From contig JAXDDX010000014.1 of the NCBI GenBank assembly GCA_034670405.1, positions 5,611,501 to 5,675,500 on the forward strand: a DNA stretch of 64,000 nucleotides. The letters run 5' to 3'. The notes beneath the pieces are model-generated. The model saw nothing but the letters and a program-made list of their open reading frames with translations, was not told the DNA's origin and did not search any database. Positions 12,633 to 22,786 of this stretch are shown piece after piece. This stretch comes from Hoplostethus atlanticus. Lineage: Eukaryota > Chordata > Actinopteri > Trachichthyiformes > Trachichthyidae. Position 1 is the stretch's first letter. The number at the start of each line of letters is the position of its first letter. Position numbers and translations under genes: made by a program.

Positions 12633-15600
12633 CCTACCTTTGAGCAGTTAAACTGGAAAGCTAACTCACTAGTAATCTACCCAACAGTGACTACTTATAC
12701 TACTACTACTATACTAATAATCTGACATGTTCATGGGCTCAACTGTCTCTACTGTATAAAAAGAGATGAGACCTACTTCAGGCGTCCCGTCACCCCGTGC
12801 CGTCTGCTGTGGGAAAACTTCGCTCCTCTCCATTCCGCTGGCTGGTAAAGGGTCACTCTGCCGCCGTCCATGTGGAGGAAGTCCAGACACGAGGACTTTG
12901 AGCCGCTCTAAGCACACCATTGGAACCTTGGGACTTCCTGAATTTTTCTGAAAATCCCTTTTGCAGAACAGGGGAAGAGGGAACAGGCGATGAAGGTTTG
13001 ACTGTATTTTCACGACTCCTCTGTAGAAAGATGCTTGAGTTGACAGCAAATGTACCTGTTATTCTGGCCCTTTCTTGATACCCTGCATCTCTCTTTGGCC
13101 TCATTCTCAATCTCTTCATTTACGTAACCATAAGCATTATCTGATGAAGAGGAAGATTATTCAAGATAAATTCACATTTATTTATAGGATATAAGAAGCA
13201 ATATCATAGTTAAGTAGTTTTCCCAGCACCTGGCTCTGTCTTATAGGACAATAAAGGTGTCAGGTGCAGCATGGACTGGCCTCCGGGTGGGGGCGTGGCT
13301 GACGAGGTTTCCTTGGCAACACATTGGATTACCCCATCTGAAGCCCTCCTTTGCCTGGGATCTGTACTGGCATACTGAGAATAAAGCAAATATAATCAAA
13401 CATTAAACTAAATGTTTTAAGTAAAAGAGAGTAAGCAGTTTAAATATAGTATGTGAAAATATTTTTCTGCATTAAGAAAATGCACAAAAAGTAATGCTGC
13501 TCTGAAGAAAAACTAGAATCAATCATAATACAGTGACAGCAGCTGGGCTGAGTGTACCAAGTATGAACCAACCTAACTCTTCTGTACTTACTACAGTACA
13601 TGTATTTCTATTGGATCTAAACGTTTTGAGCCCATGATCAAAAATAATTAAAAAATGTTCATAGAATTTTTTGCATAGAATTGAATGGAATTGAATACAG
13701 AGGCAGTAGTAGTTGTGTGGACCTAATAGTGCTCAAATTGGTTGCAAAGTGAGCCCCACTGGAAAGCTCTCAGAATAATTGTATTAAAGGAAGACATGTA
13801 GACAATAGTATGCTAGTGTCTATAAAGAACATTTCATAGTTTAACTCTAGTTTAGTTTAACATAGTTTTCCTGTGTGTGATTCTACTGATGTTGGGGTTA
13901 CCTGATCTGCAGCTGCTGTTTCCAGGCTGTGGGCGTGTCCTGTGGGCCTTTCAGTGCAGGGGCTTGGGGATGGGGCTGCCAGTTCTGCTGGGATGCTCTG
14001 GGAGCGGCTCTTCCTCCTCCCACACACTGAGGTAGAGTTGAGCCTGCTGCTCTGTATATCAGCTCCACACTTGTGGGCTGTCACAGACCCCTCCAGGGAA
14101 GTGGATCTCTGTCAGGAAAACAAATATACAAAAATAAGTAGGGTTTCAACAGCAGCAAGATGTATTGCATGCACAGATGCACCTATTCATGCCTTAACAA
14201 CAGAGCAAAAGGAGCAGGATTTGTGTGATGGAAACAACCTTGAGTGTCTCTCACACACACGCAGACACACACAGACAAACACTAAATGAGAAAAACATCA
14301 CTTGAAGCCTATTCTGGGACTAATTCAAAACAACTCAATCCCTGCAAACCTGCAGATTGGCCCACACACTAAATTACTGTTATTCTACAGATAATGAACG
14401 GATTGGTTACAGCACCAATTATCAAATGTAAATTCAGCATCAGGGGTGCACTGGGACTCTTTGATTAAGCAGGATTGACAAATCACTTAGTATCTCCTCT
14501 CTTTCCCTCCCTCTCTCTCGTAAGTTTTCTAAAAAGGTCCCTAAGACATCAACTGTACCTCTAGCTAATGCATGCAGCAGGACTGGCAAATCACTTCAGG
14601 TTCTTCTTCTTTCTCTCCCTCTCTCTGTTTCCAGTGTGCCGTCACACAGATTTAGGTCAGCTGACACCGAAGCATGTGCCCATAATTATCACGCGATTAA
14701 AACACTTACCTGATCCATGCCCCTAAGGAGAGGTATGCAGGATTCTGACTGTGGAGGAAAATAGACTATAATCCCTCTCTCTGGAAGGATGGGGGGTGTG
14801 GGGATTTATCTAAGAGTGGTACCCAGAGCTGAAATCAAACCGCCAGCTTCCACTATTCCCTTAGTGACTCATTAATGACAGGTTAAGTACATATGTGACT
14901 GCACCCAGGTGGTTTTCTCATTTTCAGATGCTGTGACTTGAAAATGCAGAAATAATATGTCTGTGTATGTCTCTGTGTGTGCTTGTAATCATGCATCTGA
15001 AGGATTTTTGGACAGGTGATCATGTGGTTGCTCAAGCCTATGACATCAAGTGTGCTACAGATAAACAGTGCTGTCCTGGATTTTAGGACGCATTATTATG
15101 TTCAATTATAATTGTCAGAGCAGCTCTTTGTTTTCCCATCATCCTTTCTTCATAAAGGAAGAAGCAGCTTTCTGTTGCACCATCTGCTTTCAGACTAGCT
15201 GTCAACTGTGGGAACTGATCATTCTGGCATAAAACAGTTGGTGTTCATTGAACGTCTACCACGTATAGATTAGTAATTAAACAGTAAATACTTTCTGCCT
15301 TGGATTCCACGCTCCATCACCCCGCCTGCCTATCATTATGTGCTTTGCAAATATACAATTACAACTTTAAATGGCCAGAACCTTTTCCTAGTGACTTTGA
15401 TTTAACTGGCATTTGCTACTACTTGCTACATTTTCTGGATTAGACATCGTTGCCCAGTGGATTACCTGTGGTTTGTGGTTGGTGTGTGTCCAAGTGAGTG
15501 TATGGATATCTGTGTGGTGCTCTGTAGAAGGTTTGAAACAGGTCAGCGTTGTGCGGTATAACATGTCTTGAGCTGTGAGTAGTTGTGTTGAGATTTTTGA

Positions 15601-18600
15601 GCCCATAGCAAGTGAGCACAACCAAGTGTGTAATGGAAAACTGAAGCCAGAGATGCACAAAACAACACAAGTATGCCTCACTTTGATTTCACAGTAGTTG
15701 CTGATCCAAGCCAAAATGTGAAGCACAATTTTCAAATGATCATGACAACTCCATCCCTACGCTACGCAACTTTATCCAGGTGATGTGGAGCAGAAACATT
15801 TTGCAATCGTTAGGTAGATGTGTTACCAGACACTGGTCAACCTATTGTCTCACCCTGACATCTCTGTAGTCTCTGATCGCCAACGGAAGCCCGGCCCCCT
15901 GGTGCTCTTTTCTCAGCTCTGCAGCTGGAGAAACCTGGAAGTGCTGCTGCTGTTGGACAGGAGTCTGCTCCCTTCTTTCCCGCTGCAGCCCACCACTCAG
16001 TACCTCTCTGCTTTCAACCGTTGCTTGTCCATTGGTGTGCTCCCCCCTCTGTCTCTCCTCCCAGTTCTCTTCAGTCAGTACATCTCTGTCCACGGCTGTC
16101 TGTCCAAGATGCTGCTGCAGAGCTGTGCTGGCCATCAGTTTTCCCTGACACTGGTCCTGGACTTGGCCCTGACCTGGCCTGCTACTGGCTGCACTTGGCT
16201 GAGCCTGGCTTTCAGGAAGGTGTTCCATCTGGTGTTGGTGATGGAGATGAGATGTAGGTTGGGGCTGGGGCTGGGATGGAGCAGGTTGTGGCTGGGATGT
16301 GGATCCATGACCGTAGCTGAGCTGAATGGGCCCCATGTTTAGGGCAGGTGATGGAGGAGGAGGACATGGCACGGACGGCTGCATGATTGGGGGGCTCTCT
16401 GGGTCCCAACACCTCTGGAGCTGCTGACTCTGGTGCAGAGCGGCGGAGACGGAGAGGGTAGGCTGAACACAGCTGGAGTTGTAAGGAGTGGCTTCCAGCT
16501 GGCTTTTGTCCAGACTGGGCAGATCTGGCTGAGGGGGAATGCCATGCAGGCAGCACATCTGGGGCTGACAGCAGGCCTGGTAGCCACAGCCCTGCTCTCG
16601 TCCTCTGTGACACACCGAAGGAAGAGCCAAGCAAGTGACAGGCTGCGGTCTCAGGATACTGGGGCAGGCCAAGCCCTGAGGATAGGGGCAGTTCCCTCCC
16701 TCAACAGTCAGCTGACCTGCAGAACCATATAATCATATGAATCTCTGCCATATGTACATTTGGGTTACCTGAAGTTCATGAACTATAAAATATAGAGGAT
16801 CCAGTCTGTACCAAGGGGTGTAATTTTGTCAACTTGGATGTGACACACACACACACACACACACAGTTACTATAATATCTGATATTCCTTTACTGGCTTT
16901 TAAACTTTGTAACAGTTTGACATTAGATACTTCTAGATGTACTATTACATTTCATACCAAATAATGTATCATCTCATTATGGTTTGAATGTATGAACTGT
17001 TGTTTGTTAGTTTTTGAAAACTGACATTTTGTTAACTGGTTTGGCAATAGTGTTTGTGATGAACAGTGATGCTAATAAAGTTACTGAATTGACATCTCAT
17101 TTTGGAACCAATCTTCCACATAGTATATTGGAAAATTCTCTGTAACACTAAAATCATGTTTAAAACACATTTTCAAAATGTCAGTCCAGTCATTTCATCT
17201 AATGATTCCTATTCTAATGAGGATTTACTGTGGGTTACTTTCCAAACATTTGAATTAGTTTTAATTCATGTATTTAACAACTTGATTTGATAACATTCAA
17301 CTTACCTAAAGAGGAAATCTGCTTGGTCCAGAAGCTCGCATCCCAGTTGAATTTGATCTTCACAGGAACACAAGAGTCTGGGTGGAGAGATGGCTCAAGC
17401 AGTTGCTGCATCTGGAGTGAAATCTGAAAGAAGAATGTATTAGTTAGCTGACTGAGGTTCATTGGTAGGTTAAGATATAGAGATAACATGTTTATTATTA
17501 TTTGACTGCTATATGTGATGTACATGTACAGTGCCTTGCAAAAGCATTCAAACCCCTTGACCTGTTGTATTCTATAAATAGCCCTCTATTCTGTCAAAGT
17601 GAAAGCAAAATTGTTGAAATGTATGTGAAAGGATAAAATTAAGAACAGAGAAAGAGGGGCTTTACTTTTTCACCCCCGATGATTACATGTTTGATTACCT
17701 TGCATAAAAAAGCAAATGAGAGAAGCACCAAACTCCCTAAACAAACTACTACCTTTTAGATCTGATCAAATTCAAAGTTAAAAAAATGTGCAAAACACGG
17801 AAGGAATACGTCTTCACCGCAGCAACACAGTAATGTTACGGTATGTCAGTGGTCTTCTGCGGACCCCCCCTCTCAGCCTACCAGCGTCCTGCTGAAGAGC
17901 ACTGGGCTTCTGCGATGGTGGTTCGTTGCCCAGGTAATGAACTTCTGCACGTGGTCCAGCTGGCCGCATATCTCGATCGCCCCCTGCAGCTGGTCTTCTA
18001 GACGCTGCTGGAAGTCCTCTGAGATCTTCTACAAAGAGACACAGAAACATATACACTTTTGCACAGAAAAGTCATGGATGGATTGTGGGCTAATCAATGG
18101 CTTGTTTTTCTTTTGCCAGATGTCATTCCTGGGATGCTGGTTTAAGCCGTTGGCTCTCTTTCGTTTGCTTTCAGGACTGATTAGATCACGTTGGTTACTG
18201 ATTCCTTGCATGTAGATTCATGGTCAGTGGAACGATAAGAGGGAAAGAAAAATTAATTACCTCCAGTTGCTCTATTAATAGGTTGGCTCGTTTGTTAAGC
18301 TCGTTCATCATAATCATCTTCGCCATTTTAATCTGGTTCTCAGACTTCCTGTGCATGATCTTCACTCCATGAAGTCTAAGAAGAGAGGAGAGAGACAATG
18401 ACAGCTGGATGGATGGATGTGCAGCTGTTTTATTTTATTTGGATGATTCAAATGTGCCGGTATCATTTAAAGATTAATTTCATGTATTAGCTTGCATTAT
18501 TCCACACTGTCCAATCGTTGCCGGAAGTTGTTTGCTCGGGATTTTGGGTGCAGCTGATGATTGAGTGTGTGTCCAGGAATGTAAACTGACCTGTCCTCTA

Positions 18601-19368
18601 TCTGTTTGGCAGTACTCTCCACGGCAGACCTCCTGTCTTCCACCTGCATCATCAGGCTCTCAAACAACCACTGTTGATCCTGTAGGGCCTTCCCAATCTG
18701 CACTAACCTGAACAGAACAGAAACACAAGATCACTGGGTTAGCTAGATGAGAAGTTCCCTAATTAATTCTCTGTGGATACAGAGCACCATCATCTCCCTA
18801 GGGTCAAGACATTATGTAGGCAACTATTGTACTGTAACATCCCAGCAACCAGCAGCAGCATATGAATACTTAATATGTATTAGGCAGGCCAAGGATAGTG
18901 TATGCAGATACAGATGATAAAAGTGACAAGGCGTTTAGAGGGTGTTGTTGTTCAGAGGAAGTTTTTAACCTGCGCTCGGCCCTGCTCTGCAGTGTCCTTG
19001 TGCTGTGTGTCTGAGGACTGACCTGTGGTTTTTGTGGGAGGACAGGTGACAGCTGCTACAGCACAGAAGGTCACATGACTCACAGAACAGCTCCAAGGGC
19101 TCCTGTCTGTGAGAGTGGCACATGAGGAGGGAACAAGGATACGACCCTGGGCCTAAAAGACAGAATGAGGGGGAGGAGGGATGGGGCATGGAGCATTACC
19201 ACAGAGAAACACTCAACAAGCAATTCACAGCTCACAGTACCACGCTGAAAAAGTATTTGGAGAGAACAGGGGCGAAAAAAAAAAAGAAAAAAAAATGTTT
19301 ACATTACCTAGGCTAAGGCTACCCAACTCATAGGCATACATACTGATTTCTAATGAACAAATAACCAT

Positions 19369-19416
<48 letters not shown>

Positions 19417-22400
19417 CCACCAGCTAGACTGAGAGACATAATGAAGAGCAGGCAGACAGCAGCACTAGAGAGAGTAGGTGAGCGGGACAGAGGTAGTAAG
19501 TTTGAGAAGTACACACTCAATAGTCTATAACTAATTACTTGTAATAGAAATTAAAAGGCATGTTACCCCCCTCTGCTATAGTTAGCTAGCTAGCTACAAC
19601 ACACACTAGCTTTGTAACTTGCTAGGTGTAATGTTAGCAACAATTACTGAAATGTCAGCTTCTTCCTATAATATTCCTATAGGAACATCTGTGCTCCTTG
19701 GCAGTGAGTTTATAGTGACCTAATCCTACTTGATGGTATTTTCTAATCTCCTATGGTATTCTTATAATATTACTATAAGGTCTTATAGTTTTTCTATGAT
19801 ATTTGTATACCTAGTGTCCTTCTACTCTATTTGAGTACATTCAGCAAATCAATGTGCATGTGCAGCACACATTAAATAAAATGTAATTAATTAATTTAGC
19901 GCACAACAAAAACCTCATGTCCTAAAATCACCCCTGGGAGAGAACAACAGATTGTACTGATACAGTGTAGTCTGCCAAACCAAAACGTATTTAAAGTCAT
20001 CAAATGCTTAGGCAAGCAACTGAAACTTAATTAGTGGATTTAATTAATGTGTTTTGATAATTTTTTTTGCTTGGATATCAAATTGTATTAATTCTATTTT
20101 AGGTATATGAGAGCATGCTGCATCTGATGCTGCTCTCGATATCCTTTCAATGACGGATTCACAGTCAAGAACTTAACACCTTTTTTGCATATCTTCTTCT
20201 TTGATCAGCAGCAGAAAAAATCAAATGCTACGCTGAATTACTTACTGAGCTTTGCTTGCCTTTGAGGAAGCAAAAAAAAATTATACACCACTGGACGCAG
20301 AAACGATTCTGCTATGAAGCAAATTAATCCAAGTCTTTAAAAATGAAAGCCATGCAATTAGAATTCCTGCACTATATCAATTATTTGTATAAGCAGAATA
20401 AAATGCAGTTCAAGATGATGAAACTTCACAAAGCTGATCAGTAGCTGGGGCCTATCACCATGTTGTTTTATTTTTGATACTGTGATACAGACTGGATCTA
20501 ATTTTAAAAGCAAAAAATAATTTAATATCTTAATAAAAATAATTTATTTTGGTGCGCAGTGTCGATCCACGGTGGTCTGGCTCTTTGAATATGCATCCAG
20601 ATTTCCAGAATTAGCCCACATGAAGAGTCAGGGCTGACTAAGATGACTGGATATGGGCTGACAATAATAAAGTTGGCCTAGCTCTGTACTTTGATGCAAA
20701 ACATTCACATAAAATAGCAGGAAAGAGCAGGCAGCAGGTTGAGGTTGTAATGAGACATGCTAAAGACTATTGGACCACAAAGATGTAAGTAAACAATATT
20801 CACCTTCCATACACGGCTGTACAATATCTCCCTCACACACCCACAGCCACACAAACACACATCTCAAAAAGACCTTTCAATATCTCCCTCACACACCCAC
20901 AGCCACACAAACACACATCTCAAAAATACCTTTCAATAACTCCCTCACACACCCACAGTCACACAAACACACATCTCAAAAATAACTTTCATACATTTCA
21001 AAATAGGTCACTATAGAAACAACTGCAGAATTGGCCCACAGAACATTTGTCAAACTATTACTGGATAAAATGATCTACTGGTCTCTGCTGGACAGCTCAC
21101 CCCCGCCAACCCCAGCCTGCATGCATATGCTCATCATAGAGCTGTGTGGTAGAGAGCTGAGCATCAACCCCAGTGCATCAGCCCTAGCGGAGTGACCACA
21201 TCCTGCCTGTAAGCTCAGTCACACACACCAAAATATCACACTGTTGTTCTCATAAGTACACAAACCAAACATTAACACTACACATCACACATCACTAGGA
21301 TCAACTGGTTATGATGTGGTAATTTATACAACTGCAGGCCTGCAAAAGCTGCAGATATCGCAGGAATAATTGAAGCATCTTTAAATAGTAACATACTGAT
21401 ATTTAGAAAAACTGGAATCATACAAGCACTTTAGAATCTGGGCCACATATTAAAGGTAAGTGTAATAAAAATACAGAGATCTCCAGGAACCATTATCAAC
21501 CATCATCACAGTCATGCATAATTCATTGCAATGGTTCCTACTGAGACATGATTAACAAACAAACAAGGGAGGAGAAGGAAAACAAGGAAACCTAAACAGG
21601 CTTGCAGATGGCAGTGGGGCCGGCAAACCCGTTTAGCTCCATATTTGTCATGGCTGCCTGGAAAGTGGAGGAAACAGAAAAGTGCGGCTGGCAACTGGTA
21701 GATAGCAATGCTTGCCTTGTCCAGTCGGAGGCAGGGAGCTGGGTCTCCTCTGGTGCAGGTCGGGACACTGGGTGGTGGTGGGCCTTGGATGTTGGCGCAA
21801 GTCAATGTACTGGGTGGTGGTAGTGGCTCTCTGATGCTGATGCATGTCTGTGCACTGGTAACACAGCCACTTGTTGCAGAATGTACAAAGGCTCTGTGCG
21901 AGCCTAGGCTCCGAACACTCTGAGCAGCTCTGAAATAGACATACAAAGAAAGTCCTTGGTGTTTAAAATATACTGTAGACACACACACACACACAAATGC
22001 ACGCACACACACACACTTACATACCATGCTATGCCGTCATGTGATAAAAAGATGGGGTGGCATGTGTCAGAAATATTTCTGTTGCCTCTTCTTGTTATTG
22101 GTTCTGATGCTCACAAATGCTGTGTAGCTCCCGGAAGCATCTGATCAAGTTCCTCAAGGGGATATAAACCTACGCTCAAACACCCTTTGTGGACTTGTAG
22201 TAGCAAATCCATTTCAATGCTGATTTAATCCACCAACCACCACCACTCATAAACATTAGCATGAATTGAAACCTTAAAAAGCAAAGACATAAAAACGGTC
22301 AAAATAAGGAATTCTGAAAGATATGTCAAAGCACAGTGCTACATATGTTTCACTTTAAGAATAAAGGCCACATGAAAGAGCTAAGAAACTCTCAAAAGAA

Positions 22401-22580
22401 GAAAGAGAGAAATGTAATAATAAGATGATGCACATATACAACAATTGTTTCCATATAATTACTTCAGTCTAGCTGCTGCACTGAACATCGGAAAAGGGAA
22501 ACAGCCTATCTCTACCTGTGCCAGAAAGGAAGGAATATTGATAGGAAAGAATGCTAAAAGAAATATCTTACCTTCTCCAT
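8345..22580 (-). CDS. trim66: TRIM66 (TIF1-delta) chromatin reader and co-repressor, complete coding region, 17 exons
   Basis: Coding exons in order: 22572-22580, 21716-21929, 19023-19152, 18591-18707, 18261-18375, 17882-18028, 17306-17423, 15854-16716, 14710-14748, 13902-14108, 13333-13374, 12777-12947, 10637-11547, 9779-9902, 9524-9598, 8691-8843, 8345-8581. They sum to 3672 bases (1223 residues plus stop), all in phase; human TRIM66 is similar in length. Domain order is B-box 1, B-box 2, coiled coil, a TIF1 Trp-rich segment (WDASFWTKQ), Gln/Pro-rich region, HP1 box (PMVCL), acidic tract, PHD finger, bromodomain and basic tail. There is no RING, as expected for TRIM66. The start ATG is supported by upstream in-frame stops. 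The family acts in the nucleus, binding HP1 and reading histone H3 tails to repress transcription, notably in germ cells. The donor of the 13333-13374 exon is the least certain point. Confidence 0.95.
9717..9742. repeat. (ATT)n microsatellite
   Basis: Short ATT/TTA trinucleotide run in trim66 intron 14, about 40 bases from the exon 14 donor. Confidence 0.9.
9779..9902 (-). CDS. trim66: trim66 exon 14: second half of PHD finger
   Basis: Begins GDWVCSLCR, giving the last two zinc-binding cysteines and the conserved Trp of the PHD finger. It then continues EVEYDCEN, a PHD-bromodomain linker shared with mammalian TRIM66. Joined to exon 13 in phase 2 (AC plus G makes Thr). Confidence 0.94.
10005..10620 (-). 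repeat. Copy A of an unnamed interspersed repeat, in trim66 intron 13
   Basis: Blocks of this intron are clearly homologous to 31875-32890 on the opposite strand. Shared segments include ATCAATCTGTGATGCT, CTTCAGTTAGTGATTTCC, TACATTTCCCAGAATGC, GGAGAAATTGGT, GAAGAAGCCCTTGCTCTT and TTGGTGATG. Copy A is shorter by about 400 bases between two of the blocks. No open reading frame was recognised, so it is probably a non-autonomous transposon. The outer boundaries are approximate. Confidence 0.7.
10637..11547 (-). CDS. trim66: trim66 exon 13: acidic tract and first half of PHD finger
   Basis: Residues about 725-1028. After a Ser/Pro-rich start, residues about 789-935 are dominated by Asp, Glu and Ser in repeats such as [16 protein letters not shown] and [12 protein letters not shown]. 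The exon then gives [19 protein letters not shown] and PKVFHLSC, the first ligands of a C4HC3 PHD finger, and ends at LLSFP with donor AC/GTAAGC. PHD fingers of this family bind the unmodified H3 N-terminus. The acidic tract is more extreme than I recall in mammalian TRIM66. Confidence 0.94.
11985..12636 (+). mobile_element. 3' end of a non-LTR retrotransposon (LINE, L2/Rex/CR1-like) with (TATC)n tail
   Basis: The plus-strand frame gives the typical C-terminal reverse-transcriptase tail. It reads [11 protein letters not shown], then HTHNTRGSL, and, after a disrupted stretch, [11 protein letters not shown] and [14 protein letters not shown] followed by a stop. A 3' UTR follows, ending CAAATAAATC and a (TATC)n run from 12589 to 12636, as expected for a LINE 3' terminus. 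It is heavily 5' truncated and frame-disrupted. It lies in trim66 intron 12, antisense to the gene. Confidence 0.8.
12777..14748 (-). CDS. trim66: trim66 exons 9-12: linker exons with HP1-binding box
   Basis: Exons 14710-14748 (39 bases), 13902-14108, 13333-13374 and 12777-12947, all phase 0. Exon 10 starts RSTSLEGS, matching the RKHSTSL segment of mammalian TRIM66. Exon 12 contains [11 protein letters not shown], which fits the PxVxL HP1 chromoshadow-binding box (PMVCL, residues about 676-680) and is aligned with the PYVRLERLK region of the human protein. The donor chosen for exon 11 (GGG/GTAATC) is picked because it restores this frame. A longer version of exon 11 ending near 13229 has a better-looking end but breaks the phase. 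Confidence 0.78.
15854..16716 (-). CDS. trim66: trim66 exon 8: Gln/Pro/His-rich low-complexity region
   Basis: An 863-base exon coding for residues about 284-571. It begins GQLTVEGGN, continuing the TIF1 segment, then becomes rich in Cys early on ([17 protein letters not shown]). It ends in Gln/Pro/Ser repeats such as [13 protein letters not shown] and QQQQHFQ. In mammals this position is also Pro/Gln-rich and poorly conserved. Such a region is probably disordered. The donor AGG/GTGAGA keeps the frame open only to the exon end; stops follow in the intron. Confidence 0.92.
16843..16865. repeat. (AC)n microsatellite
   Basis: About 11 AC units in trim66 intron 7, just upstream of exon 8 on the coding strand. 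Confidence 0.93.
17306..17423 (-). CDS. trim66: trim66 exon 7: TIF1 family Trp/Phe-rich segment
   Basis: Residues about 245-283. It contains [10 protein letters not shown] and then [18 protein letters not shown], which corresponds to the conserved F/W-rich block after the coiled coil in TRIM24, TRIM33 and TRIM66. Acceptor TTTCAG, donor AG/GTAAGT, exit phase 1. Confidence 0.93.
17529..17720. mobile_element. Terminal fragment of a Tc1-like DNA transposon
   Basis: Starts CAGTGCCTTGCAAAAGCATT followed by CAAACCCCTTGACC, which closely resembles the inverted-repeat end of fish Tc1/mariner elements. Downstream AT-rich sequence continues without a recognisable transposase. Only one end is seen, so it is a truncated copy in trim66 intron 6. 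The inner boundary is approximate. Confidence 0.6.
17882..18707 (-). CDS. trim66: trim66 exons 4-6: coiled coil
   Basis: Exons 18591-18707, 18261-18375 and 17882-18028 encode residues about 118-244. They hold heptad-like segments such as [29 protein letters not shown] and LIEQLE, then [15 protein letters not shown] and the LFSRTL ending. These match the TIF1 coiled coil, which mediates homo- and hetero-oligomerisation. All three junctions are in phase, with GT-AG borders. Confidence 0.93.
19023..19152 (-). CDS. trim66: trim66 exon 3: B-box 2
   Basis: Residues about 75-118. The motif [16 protein letters not shown], followed by [14 protein letters not shown], supplies the Cys/His ligands of a B-box type 2 zinc finger. 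The [10 protein letters not shown] core is shared across TRIM24, TRIM28, TRIM33 and TRIM66. Acceptor TTTTAG and donor AG/GTCAGT are both good. Confidence 0.94.
19373..19409. repeat. (AG)n microsatellite
   Basis: About 18 AG units in trim66 intron 2, the intron that starts with GC. Confidence 0.96.
20825..20992. repeat. Three-copy minisatellite, 56-base period
   Basis: Units begin at 20825, 20881 and 20937 and share CTCCCTCACACACCCACAG, followed by CACACAAACACACATCTC. The first two copies are nearly identical and the third differs at a few positions. An open frame on the plus strand through it is a by-product of the repeat. Confidence 0.95.
21716..21929 (-). CDS. trim66: trim66 exon 2: B-box 1, ending at a GC splice donor
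   Basis: This exon encodes residues 4-74. The Cys/His pattern [21 protein letters not shown] and TDMHQHQ is the TIF1-type B-box 1 zinc-binding motif. It joins the three-residue first exon (MEK) in phase 0. The expected GT donor is missing. The exon instead ends CAAG followed by GCAAGC, the known consensus for GC-AG introns, and the next exon then continues in frame (G shared with GC at 19152-19151). The second half, rich in Thr, Pro and His, is a poorly conserved linker. Confidence 0.9.
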
Positions 22581-22786
22581 TTCAGTGGAGCGTTGCTCTC
22601 TCGGTGGGAGGGAGAGGACAGCACAGCCGATGCCTCACTAGCAGCACCAGCAACACAGAAACACTGAGGCTTCTACCTGCAGCAGGAAGCAGTGCACACC
22701 GAGAGGTGGCCCCAGAGGAGATGGCTTACATGACAGCCTCGCTGTGCTCTCTCTTCCCTAAGTTCATCCATGTGTAGGACTCCTCA
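22581..22786 (-). other. trim66: Predicted 5' untranslated exon of trim66
   Basis: Upstream of the start ATG (22580-22578) the minus strand runs open to a good acceptor, CTCCTGTCTCCTGCAG, ending at 22787. Two in-frame stops (TAG, TGA) roughly 60 bases before the ATG support that ATG as the start. The leader carries upstream ATGs at 22771 and 22767 with short reading frames of about 32 and 13 codons. The exon border is predicted, not shown. Confidence 0.45.

Larger units (their letters stand above)
19153..21714 (-). other. trim66: trim66 intron 2 (GC-AG intron)
   Basis: 2.5 kb between the B-box 1 and B-box 2 exons. It contains an A-rich patch near 19276, an AG microsatellite, a degenerate CTATA-rich stretch near 19660-19810 and a three-copy 56-base minisatellite. 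No additional in-phase exon was seen. Confidence 0.65.

Noticed and set aside
13229..13374. Longer version of trim66 exon 11 ending at CCAG/GTGCTG
   Set aside because: It would exit in phase 1, whereas the next exon must be read in phase 0 to give the conserved [11 protein letters not shown] segment. The shorter exon was chosen, with reduced confidence.
15818..16342. 174-codon plus-strand open frame
   Set aside because: Lies opposite the Gln/Pro-rich trim66 exon 8. Its Leu/Ser-rich sequence is the complement of Gln/Glu codons, and no motif or splice context supports it.
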